Source of the DNA: Acidobacteriota bacterium
Lineage (GTDB): Bacteria > Acidobacteriota > Blastocatellia > Pyrinomonadales > Pyrinomonadaceae
NCBI GenBank assembly: GCA_019239425.1
Contig: JAFAZX010000097.1
Span: 36,200-100,199, forward strand
Direction of reading: 5' to 3'
Length of the DNA: 64,000 bases
A program made the translations under genes and the position numbers. The notes below the pieces were generated by a model, which had not been told where the DNA came from, did not search any database, and saw only the letters and a list, made by a program, of their open reading frames with translations. This document shows, in pieces, positions 52,354-60,152 of this stretch (position 1 is the first letter of the stretch; each line of letters opens with the position of its first letter).

Positions 52354-52467
52354 GGGAGGGCGTATAGCTGACAAAGAAAGGCGGGATGATGAAGGGCAGC
52401 GTGTTCTTCATCATCCCGCCTTTTATTCTGTCTGACGGACGCCCTCCCTCACGGTCGGGCTTCCGCC
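52335..52467. repeat. Long nested palindrome between convergent genes
   Basis: Outer arms 52335-52363 and 52439-52467 form a perfect 29-base inverted repeat (core AAGCCCGACCGTGAGGGAGG). The left arm includes the last codons and stop of the exported-protein gene. A second perfect 17-base stem is nested inside (52377-52393 with 52407-52423). The right arm ends four bases before the stop of the convergent regulator gene. Confidence 0.88.
52377..52423. terminator. Bidirectional intrinsic terminator
   Basis: A 17-base perfect stem (AAAGGCGGGATGATGAA and its complement) with a 13-base loop. On the plus strand the stem runs into TTTT, and on the minus strand into CTTTCTTT. It lies between convergent genes ending at 52353 (+) and 52472 (-), so it can serve both. 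Confidence 0.82.
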
Positions 52468-52471
52468 TCTT

Positions 52472-53875
52472 TCAGTTAGTCGGCTCGGGGAGCGCGTGCA
52501 GCGCGATGAGTTCGATGGTGGTGGGCGTGCCGTTCTCGACGCCGACCTTGAGGAGCGCCTGGTAGTATTTCGGCGGGCCGGCCGCGCCGCCGAGCTGGCG
52601 CAGGCGCTGGCCGAGCGTCGAGAGGTGGTTGCGCGTCGTGACGAACTCGGCCGCCGCCTCCGTCCCCTCGCTGAAGACGCCGGCCAGAGTCATCACCGCG
52701 TGCTCGCCCGAGACGTTCGGCTTGACGGTGACGAGCGCGTAGTCGGTCGTGAGCGTGCCAGTCTGCGGTTCGAACTGCGGCTTGTACTCGCGCTCTTCGC
52801 CCGCCTGCGGGTCGCGGTTCTCAATCGTCGCGTTGAAGGTGTAGGAGAACTTCTCGACCGAGGGGAGCCGCCGCGACCACTCGTTGACGTAGATGCTGCC
52901 GAGCAGGATGACGTTGCGGTACTTGAGGTCGGAGGCGCTCACCTGCCGGCTCTGCTTGAGCAGGATGTTCTTGTTCGCGGTGCGGAAGAGGTCTGTCAGG
53001 CGGTGGAGTCCGATGGCCTCGCCCATCCCCGTGTACATGCCGAGCGAAGGGATGAGCCGCGGCGAGTCGCCGCCCGCCCACTGCCCTTTGAACTCCGGCG
53101 CGCTGCTGAGCAGGCGCGCCTGTTCGGGGCTGAGCTGGACGGCGCGCGCCGCGAGCGTCCGGGGGTCGGCGCTGTTGATGAAGCGCGGGACGGTCGGGCT
53201 GCTCAGGACGAGCAGGGGCGGCTGCGGGTCGTCGACGAAGGGACTCCAGACCGCCTTCGACTCCTCCGAGGTCAGCGTGTGGTCTGCGCCGGCGGTGTTC
53301 GCGGCGGCGGCCTGCTGTTGCAGCCTGACGTTCCACAGGTAGAGCGTGAACGTGGAGGCGGCGAGCAGCACGACGAGTCCGGCGAGCAGGTACGTGAGCG
53401 CCCTGGCGCGCCCCGCCGGCCGGGGACTAACGGCGTGCGTTTGCGCGTCTCCCTGCGCGACCGCGGCGGCGTCGTGCCCGTTCGTGGGCGGCGGGTCGGG
53501 CGCCTGTGTGTCGTGCGGAGGGGCCGCGACTTCGCCGTCGGCCCGGGCCGAGACGAAGACCGGGTGGTAGTGGCCTTTGGGGAGGTCGATGACGACGGCG
53601 TCGCCCTTCCCCTCGGTGTTGTAATACTCCTGAAGCTTTGTCCGGAGTCGCCCGGCCTGGACGCGCACCACCGAGTCGATGCGCGGGTCGTAGTCGCTGT
53701 TGCGGCCGAAGACCTCGGTGGCGATGGTATACTCCTTGAGCAGCGCGCCCTCGTCCTCGACCGTCCTCTCGACGACGAAGCGGAGGAACGCCTTGAGGCT
53801 CTCAGAGTTCTGGAGCGTGCGGCTCTGGAGGAGCTTGTCGAGCTGCGCGAGCTTCTGTTCCCTGCCTAGTTCCAT
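52472..53875 (-). CDS. Membrane-bound winged-helix regulator (ToxR-like layout)
   Basis: 467 residues. The N-terminal ~110 residues are a helix-rich/winged-helix region (FLRFVVERTVEDEG, LKEYTIATEVFGR, YDPRIDSVVRVQAGRLRTKL, VIDLPKGHYHPVFV) of a type frequent in Acidobacteriota. A Pro/Ala linker and one TM helix (about 160-182; YLLAGLVVLLAASTFTLYLW) lead to an extracytoplasmic ~280-residue domain of unknown fold. This suggests a one-component transmembrane transcription factor. ATG 53875 is used; ATG 53911 would add 12 residues, and neither has a clear ribosome site. It is divergent from the TonB receptor gene at 54379, which may be its target (inference). Confidence 0.72.
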   Translation of the reverse strand: MELGREQKLAQLDKLLQSRTLQNSESLKAFLRFVVERTVEDEGALLKEYTIATEVFGRNSDYDPRIDSVVRVQAGRLRTKLQEYYNTEGKGDAVVIDLPKGHYHPVFVSARADGEVAAPPHDTQAPDPPPTNGHDAAAVAQGDAQTHAVSPRPAGRARALTYLLAGLVVLLAASTFTLYLWNVRLQQQAAAANTAGADHTLTSEESKAVWSPFVDDPQPPLLVLSSPTVPRFINSADPRTLAARAVQLSPEQARLLSSAPEFKGQWAGGDSPRLIPSLGMYTGMGEAIGLHRLTDLFRTANKNILLKQSRQVSASDLKYRNVILLGSIYVNEWSRRLPSVEKFSYTFNATIENRDPQAGEEREYKPQFEPQTGTLTTDYALVTVKPNVSGEHAVMTLAGVFSEGTEAAAEFVTTRNHLSTLGQRLRQLGGAAGPPKYYQALLKVGVENGTPTTIELIALHALPEPTN

Positions 53876-54378
53876 ATCACGGCCGCGGGCCTGAAAGAGT
53901 ACGCCGGGCATTTAAACGCCGGGGCCTGGCGCCGTCCCGAAGCGCGTGCGAGTGAGTAATGATTGTTCGGAATCCTAACAAAGACTGGAGAATCCCAGGT
54001 GACGGCGGCCCGGATTATAAGCCCGCCCGCGGCTTTTCAACAAACAGATATTTGTGGGCCGGAGCGCCGGCGTGTAACGTGGTTACATCGGCCGTGTAAC
54101 GCGCCGTTTTCTCAGGCGATATGCGGGACGAACCGCCCTCGCGGCGTGTCTTACTGATAGTAACTTTAAGGACGCCATATGACAGGTATAGAGTGTATGC
54201 AAGTCTTAGTCTGAGCGGCGGCGCGTTGGTCGGCGGCCGTCGAGCTGAGCCTATCAACAACATTATTCTTCGCCGGTGATCATTTAGGCTCCCCGCCTGT
54301 GGGAGCGCGCTGTGAGTCTTCAAGGCTTTCCCCGAGCCCTGTTTCGGACACACGTCCATGCGCCAGGAGACCCGGATT
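53876..54378. promoter_or_regulatory. Divergent promoter region with inverted repeat
   Basis: 503 bases between the membrane regulator (-) and a TonB receptor (+), without a convincing ORF. An inverted repeat GTAACGTGGTTAC lies at 54074-54086, and GTGTAACG is repeated directly at 54072-54079 and 54094-54101 (22-base period), a plausible operator. GGTATAGAGTGTATG near 54184 could include a -10 element. AGGAGA at 54365-54370 is the receptor's ribosome site. Confidence 0.4.
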
Positions 54379-57300
54379 ATGAGAAAGAAATTCGCCCTTT
54401 ACGCCGTCCTCATCATGCTCGGCGCCGGCCTGCTCGCGGCGGGCGCGCGCGCCCAGACGAGCACCGTCGGCAGCATCAGCGGCACCGTGCGCGACCCGCA
54501 GGGCGCCGCCGTCCCCAACGCCGAGGTCGTCATCGAGGAGGAGACGACCGGGCAGAAGCGCACCGTCAGGACGGGCGACGACGGCACCTACTCGGCCGAG
54601 AGCATCGCGGTCGGCCGCTACAGCGTGAGCGCGGCCCCTTCGGGGTTCAAGCGGACGCTCGCCACCGGCGTCGAGGTGCACGTCGCCGAACGCGTGGTCG
54701 TGGACATCGCCCTCCAGGTCGGCGCGGTCAGCGAGACCGTGACGGTGACGGGCGCGGCGCAGCTCGTCGAGACCGAGAGCGGCCGGGTCAGCAGCCTCGT
54801 CTCGGAGAAGCAGGTGACCGAGCTTCCCTTGAACGGGCGCAACTACGCGGCGCTCGTCACGCTCGTCCCAGGACTGTCGGCCCCGAACGAGGGCGGGGCG
54901 TTCGGCACGCGCGGGACGGGGCTCGACTCGCACGTGGACGTCTCCGTCAACGGCAACCAGTCGAACGCCAACATGTGGACGGTCGACGGCGTCAACAACA
55001 TGGACGTCGGCTCGAACGCGACGCTGCTGGTCTTCCCCTCCATCGACTCCATCGCCGAGTTCCGCGTCGAGCGCAACAGCTTCTCGGCCGAGTACGGGCA
55101 GGCGCAGGGCGCGGTCATCAACCTCGTCACCAAAGGCGGCTCGAACGACTTCCACGGGAGCCTGTTCGAGTTCTTCCGCAACGACAAGCTGAACGCCAAC
55201 GACTGGTTCTCGAACCAGGCCGGCATCAAGCGCGCGCCGCTCCGGTACAACAACTTCGGCGGCAACTTCAACGGCCCCATCGTCAAAGACCGCGTCTTCT
55301 TCTTCTGGTCTGAGGAGTGGCGGCGCGAGCGGCGCGGGACGGGGCCGCTGCGCGCGCTGGTTCCCACGGCCGCCGAGCGCGCGGGCAACTTCAGCGGCCC
55401 CGTCTCGGGGCTGTCGGGCGGGGTGCCCTGGGACCCGACCACCTGCACGCGCGACTCAAGCGGCAACCGCGTCTTCAGCGCGGCCACCTGCCAGCCGTTC
55501 CCCGGCAACGTCATCCCGCAGGCGCGCCTGAGCCCGGCCGGCCTCGCCCTGATGAACATCTTCCCGCTCCCGAACAACCGCGACGACCCGTCGGGCCGGC
55601 GCACGGGGGCCAACTGGATTTCCACGCCCCTCCAGCCCGTCGACACCAGGCAAGACCTCATCCGCGGTGACATCAACGTCACCGACAAGATGAACGTGAT
55701 GGTGCGCTACATCAACGAGACGTGGGTGCACGGCGAGGCCTCCGGAAACTTCTGGGGCGACACGCCCTTCCCGACGCTCTCGTCCGACTGGGAGCAGCCG
55801 AGCCGCAGCTTCGCCGTCAAGGTGGCGAACACCATCAGCTCGACGACCGTCAACGAGTTCCAGTTCTCGCGCTCGGGCAACGACATCTTCGTCGCGACGA
55901 GCGCGGCGAGCAAGGCGCTCGAGGATCAGGTCGCCTCCGCCTTCCCGACCGTCTTCCCGCGCGTCGAGGGCACCGGCTTCCCGACCGTCGGCTGGGGCGC
56001 GGGCGGCTACGGCAACCTCTGGCACCAGGCCCCCTGGGAGAATCACCAGGACCTGAACATCTGGAAGGACGACCTCTCGGTGGTGCTCGGCTCGCACTCC
56101 ACCAAGTTCGGCGTCCTCTACAGCCGCAACCGCAAGGACGAGCAGCCGAGCGGCGGCAGCGGCATCTACACCATCCAGACCGACGGCAGCCGCACGGGCA
56201 GCCTCATCACCGACCTCCTGCTCAAAGACCTGCCGATCCTTGAGTACACCGAGCTTCAGCGCCAGGACACGACCCTCGGCCGCTGGCGCGACTTCGAGTT
56301 CTACGGCAACGACACGTGGAAGGTGCGGCCCAACCTGACGTTCACGCTCGGGATGCGCTACTCCTACTTCCCGGCGGCCTTCGCCGCCGACGACCGTATC
56401 ACCAACTGGATTCCGGAGCTCTACGACGGGAAGAATTTGAACAGCGGCTACGTCCGCGCCGACCAGGCCGGCGCGGTCGGGCTGCCGCGCTCCTTAGTGA
56501 ACCCGTACAAGATGGGCATCCAGCCGCGCCTCGGCCTCGCGTGGGACGTCCACGGCAACGGCAAGACGGCCGTGCGCATGGGCTTCGGGCGTTACCTGAG
56601 CCGCTCGAACGTCATCGCCTCTCTGCTCCGCATGGCGGGCGACCCGCCCTGGACGACCCAGGTGGACACGGGCTGGAACTCGACGGCCGTGAGTTTGACC
56701 GACTGCCCGACCTGCCGCACGCTCGACAACCCCAACCGCACGTTGCTCGCCGCCCAGGCGGCCAACGTCGGCGCGGTCAACTCCGTCGACCCGAACTTCA
56801 AGCCGCCCGAGAGCTGGCAGTGGAACCTGACCGTCTCGCAGGAGATCATGCCGAACACCGTGGCCGAAGTCTCCTACGTCGGCAACCACGGCCTGCACAT
56901 CTGGCGACTCCTCAACGGCAGCTACAACGCGGTGCGGCCGCAGTTCCGCACGCAGGTGGCGAACGGGGCGGACGCCAACAACTTCCGCCGGTTCGGCTTC
57001 TCGAACTCCATCACGCGCGACGAGTCCACGGGCGACTCGAACTACCACGCGCTGCAGGCCTGGGTCGACCGGAGGTTCAGCCAGCGGCTGGCCTTCCAGG
57101 CCGCGTACACCTGGTCGCACACGATCAGCAACGTCCCGACCCAGTCGTTCATCAGCGCCACGACCGACGTCTTCAACTACGACCAGGATCGCGGCGACGC
57201 CGACCTCGACCGCCGCCACGCCTTCGTCTTCAACACGGTCTACGCGCTGCCGTCGTTCAAGGAGTGGGGCTCTCTGGCGAGCAACCTCCTCGGCAACTGG

Positions 57301-57765
57301 CAGCTTAACGGCATCGCCTCCTTCTACAGCGGCACGCCGCTCAACATCATCCTCGGCACAGACCGGGCCGGCCTCGGCAACTCGACCACGCAGCGGCCGA
57401 ACCTCGTCTCGGGCGTGCCGCTCTACATCGACAACCCGTCCGACCGCTCGCTGCTCATCAACCGCGCGGCCTTCGCGCTGCCCGCGGTGGGCACCTTCGG
57501 CAACCTCCCGCGCGGGTTCGTCCGCGGCCCGGGCATCAAGAACGTCGACTTCTCGATGGCGAAGAACTGGAAGGTTCACGAGCGTTACGGCGTCCAGTTC
57601 CGCGCCGAGATGTTCAACGTCTTCAACTTCGTCAACTTCCGCGCCCACAACGCGAGCGTGGCCGGCGGCGGCATCGAGAACAACCTCTCGAACGGCGGCT
57701 TCGGGCGGGCCGGCTCGACGCGTGGCCCGCGCGAAATTCAGTTCGGCCTGAAACTGAACTTCTGA
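54379..57765 (+). CDS. TonB-dependent receptor with carboxypeptidase-regulatory-like domain
   Basis: 1128 residues. A signal peptide (FALYAVLIMLGAGLLAAGARA, about 5-25) is followed by a CarboxypepD_reg-like domain (about 30-110; GAAVPNAEVVIEEETTG), a plug (about 115-250; MWTVDGVNNMDVGSN, EYGQAQGAVINLVTKGG) and an outer-membrane barrel ending REIQFGLKLNF. It resembles the receptor at 48144-51440 in the plug/barrel junction (FHGSLFEFFRNDKL occurs in both). ATG 54379 has AGGAGA eight bases upstream; ATG 54358 is in frame but lacks a site. A terminator follows. Confidence 0.94.
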   Translation: MRKKFALYAVLIMLGAGLLAAGARAQTSTVGSISGTVRDPQGAAVPNAEVVIEEETTGQKRTVRTGDDGTYSAESIAVGRYSVSAAPSGFKRTLATGVEVHVAERVVVDIALQVGAVSETVTVTGAAQLVETESGRVSSLVSEKQVTELPLNGRNYAALVTLVPGLSAPNEGGAFGTRGTGLDSHVDVSVNGNQSNANMWTVDGVNNMDVGSNATLLVFPSIDSIAEFRVERNSFSAEYGQAQGAVINLVTKGGSNDFHGSLFEFFRNDKLNANDWFSNQAGIKRAPLRYNNFGGNFNGPIVKDRVFFFWSEEWRRERRGTGPLRALVPTAAERAGNFSGPVSGLSGGVPWDPTTCTRDSSGNRVFSAATCQPFPGNVIPQARLSPAGLALMNIFPLPNNRDDPSGRRTGANWISTPLQPVDTRQDLIRGDINVTDKMNVMVRYINETWVHGEASGNFWGDTPFPTLSSDWEQPSRSFAVKVANTISSTTVNEFQFSRSGNDIFVATSAASKALEDQVASAFPTVFPRVEGTGFPTVGWGAGGYGNLWHQAPWENHQDLNIWKDDLSVVLGSHSTKFGVLYSRNRKDEQPSGGSGIYTIQTDGSRTGSLITDLLLKDLPILEYTELQRQDTTLGRWRDFEFYGNDTWKVRPNLTFTLGMRYSYFPAAFAADDRITNWIPELYDGKNLNSGYVRADQAGAVGLPRSLVNPYKMGIQPRLGLAWDVHGNGKTAVRMGFGRYLSRSNVIASLLRMAGDPPWTTQVDTGWNSTAVSLTDCPTCRTLDNPNRTLLAAQAANVGAVNSVDPNFKPPESWQWNLTVSQEIMPNTVAEVSYVGNHGLHIWRLLNGSYNAVRPQFRTQVANGADANNFRRFGFSNSITRDESTGDSNYHALQAWVDRRFSQRLAFQAAYTWSHTISNVPTQSFISATTDVFNYDQDRGDADLDRRHAFVFNTVYALPSFKEWGSLASNLLGNWQLNGIASFYSGTPLNIILGTDRAGLGNSTTQRPNLVSGVPLYIDNPSDRSLLINRAAFALPAVGTFGNLPRGFVRGPGIKNVDFSMAKNWKVHERYGVQFRAEMFNVFNFVNFRAHNASVAGGGIENNLSNGGFGRAGSTRGPREIQFGLKLNF

Positions 57766-57790
57766 TATAGTCCGCCAGGCTGAAACCGAG

Positions 57791-57823
57791 ACGGAGGGTT
57801 GAGACTTTCAGCCCTCCGTTTTT
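57791..57823 (+). terminator. Rho-independent terminator after TonB receptor
   Basis: A 12-base stem with one G-T pair (57791-57802 with 57808-57819; ACGGAGGGTTGA / TCAGCCCTCCGT) and a five-base loop, followed by a run of T to 57823. It lies 26 bases after the receptor stop. Confidence 0.88.
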
Positions 57824-57845
57824 CATCGAATACCGCATCAGGACA

Positions 57846-57908
57846 GGTTTCAGGTGCTGGGTGCTGGGAAGGCAGAACCAGCACCCAAAACCTGGCACCC
57901 AGCACCCG
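57846..57908. repeat. GGGTGCTGG-type palindromic repeat
   Basis: Tandem GGTGCTGGGTGCTGG at about 57853-57867 is mirrored by CCAGCACCC at 57879-57887 and GGCACCCAGCACCC at 57894-57907, giving a hairpin-forming element just before the TPR gene. A related T-rich element (GGTGTTGGGTGTT) is at 63128-63201. Confidence 0.6.
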
Positions 57909-57918
57909 TAAGGTCACA

Positions 57919-60132
57919 ATGCATTTCCCCTCGGCCCTTCTTCTTCTGCTCGCCTTCGTCTCCCCGTTCCAGCAGCCCGGCGATTCGTTCCGCAGACACT
58001 ACGAGGCGGCCGAAGCGTACCGGCGTGCGAATGATCTGGCGGCGGCCGAGCGGGAGTACGCGGCCATCCTCGCCGAAGCCTACCCGGCGCTCGGGAAAAT
58101 CTACGTCGCGCAAGAGAACTATCCGCGCGCGGTTATTGCGTTGGAGGCTGCGGCGGCGTTGCGGCCCGACTCAGAAGAGGCGCTCGTCGATCTGTCCATC
58201 GCATACTTCCAGGCCGGGCAATATCAAAAGTCCGTCGAGCCTCTTTCCAAAGTCCTCGCGCGCAACCCACGCAGCGAGGCCGCCCGCCACATGTTGGGCA
58301 AGACCCGCTTCATGCTCGGCGAGTTCGCCGCGGCCGCGCGGGAGCTGGAGGCGGCGCTCGCGCTCGCGCCCAAAGACTACGACGCGGCCTACACGCTCGG
58401 CCTCGCCTACCTGAAAGAGCGCAGGCCCGTGGACGCCCGCCGCGTCTATGACGGCCTGGCCTCCGCGCTCGGCGAGAGCGCGCAGTTGCGCGTGCTCACG
58501 GGCCGCGCCTACCGCGAGACCGGCTTCTTCGACGAGGCCGTCGCGGAGTTCAGGCGCGCCGCCGCGCTCGACCCGCGCCTCCCGCGCGTGCACTACCACC
58601 TCGGCCTCACCTACCTGCTCAAGGACGGCGCGGCCCGCATCCCCGACGCGACCCGCGAGCTTGAGGCGGAGCTGGCCGCGCACCCGGAAGAGTTCTTAGC
58701 CAGCTACTACCTCGGCGTGATTCACAGCAGCGAGGGGCGTTGGCCGCAGGCCGTCGTCCCCTTAGAGAGGGCAGCGAGCCTCCGGCCCGACAGCCCCGAC
58801 CCTTACTTCCTGCTCGGCGTGGCCTACCAGAATCTGGGTAAGTACGAGCAGGCGATTGAGGCGCTCAGGAAATCCATCGCCCTCAACCCGCGGCTCGAAC
58901 ACAACGACTACCAGGTGACGAACGCACACTTCCGCCTCGGCCAGTCTCTCCTCAAGGCGGGCCGCGCCGCCGAGGGCGAGAAGGAGTTGCAGACGGCGGC
59001 CGAGCTCAAGTCAAAAGCCTTCAAGCGCGACGAGGAGAAGCTCGACGCCTACCTCAACGCCGCCAAAGCCGACGAGCAGTCGAAACTCCCTCAGTTAGTC
59101 TCACAGCAGGGTGTCGTTACGGGGGCAACTGACACGAACACGAAGGCGGCGGGCGCGCTGGCGCGGGATGCCGCCTTTTACGAGAAGGTGCTCGCCGCGG
59201 CGCACAACAACGTCGGACTCCTGCGCGCCGAGCGCGGCGACTTCCGCGCCGCGGCCGAAGAGTTCGCGGCGGCCGCGAAGTGGAATCCGCGGCACGAGGG
59301 GCTCGATTACAACCTCGGACTGGCCTACTTCAAGTCCGAATCATATAAGGACGCAATCGCGCCGCTCGAACGCGAGGCGCAGTCGCGCCCTTCGAACCTT
59401 CAGGCCAAACAGCTCCTCGGCCTCAGCTACTTCATGACGGAGGACTACAAGCAGGCCGCGGCACTCTTGACGGAAGTCGTGGCCGTCAAGTCCGACGACC
59501 TGGCGCTCTACTACCCGCTCGCGCTCTCTCTGGCGAAGACGGGGAAGACCGAAGAGTCGAACCGCGTCGTCCGGCAGATGGTGGCGCTGGGCGGCAACAG
59601 CCCGCAGGTGCACATCCTCTTGGGCCGCGCGCGCTACGAGCAGAACGACGCGGCCGGCGCGCTCGAAGAGCTGCGCGCGGCGCTCGCGCTCGACCCGACG
59701 GTGCGCCTCGCACACTTCTACACGGGGCTGATTCAACTCAAGGCGGGCCAGCTCGAAGAGGCCGCGCGCGAGTTCGAGGCCGAGTTGAAGCTAAACCCTT
59801 CGGACGTGCAGGCTAAATTCCACCTCGGCTTCACCCTCCTCGCGCGGCAGGAGACGGCGCGTGGCATCACCCTCCTGCGCGAAGTCGTAGGCGTCCGCCC
59901 CGACTTCGCCAACGCGCACTTCGAGCTGGGCAACGCGCTCTTGAAGCAGGGCGACGTGCGCGGCGCGGTCGAGAGCCTCGAGCGGGCCGCGCAACTCGCG
60001 CCCGGCGAGGCGCACGTCCACTACCAGCTCGGGCGCGCATACATCGCCGCCGGCCGCCAGGCCGAGGGCGAGGCCCAGCTCGAAACCGCGCGGCAGTTGA
60101 AAGAGAAGGCGCTGCGCGCGACGACGCCGTAG
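57919..60132 (+). CDS. Exported TPR-repeat protein
   Basis: 737 residues. A signal peptide (MHFPSALLLLLAFVSPFQ) is followed by more than a dozen TPR units over nearly the whole length (for example YEAAEAYRRANDLAAAEREY, YFLLGVAYQNLGKYEQAIE, LGRAYIAAGRQAEGEAQLE). It is likely a periplasmic protein-binding scaffold. ATG 57919 is preferred, since the frame upstream is made of repeat sequence. It precedes a CRTAC1/UnbV gene and a second TPR gene on the same strand, a combination that recurs in Acidobacteriota-type genomes; function is unknown. Confidence 0.88.
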   Translation: MHFPSALLLLLAFVSPFQQPGDSFRRHYEAAEAYRRANDLAAAEREYAAILAEAYPALGKIYVAQENYPRAVIALEAAAALRPDSEEALVDLSIAYFQAGQYQKSVEPLSKVLARNPRSEAARHMLGKTRFMLGEFAAAARELEAALALAPKDYDAAYTLGLAYLKERRPVDARRVYDGLASALGESAQLRVLTGRAYRETGFFDEAVAEFRRAAALDPRLPRVHYHLGLTYLLKDGAARIPDATRELEAELAAHPEEFLASYYLGVIHSSEGRWPQAVVPLERAASLRPDSPDPYFLLGVAYQNLGKYEQAIEALRKSIALNPRLEHNDYQVTNAHFRLGQSLLKAGRAAEGEKELQTAAELKSKAFKRDEEKLDAYLNAAKADEQSKLPQLVSQQGVVTGATDTNTKAAGALARDAAFYEKVLAAAHNNVGLLRAERGDFRAAAEEFAAAAKWNPRHEGLDYNLGLAYFKSESYKDAIAPLEREAQSRPSNLQAKQLLGLSYFMTEDYKQAAALLTEVVAVKSDDLALYYPLALSLAKTGKTEESNRVVRQMVALGGNSPQVHILLGRARYEQNDAAGALEELRAALALDPTVRLAHFYTGLIQLKAGQLEEAAREFEAELKLNPSDVQAKFHLGFTLLARQETARGITLLREVVGVRPDFANAHFELGNALLKQGDVRGAVESLERAAQLAPGEAHVHYQLGRAYIAAGRQAEGEAQLETARQLKEKALRATTP

Positions 60133-60152
60133 AGCGACTTTCGGTTGAGTGG

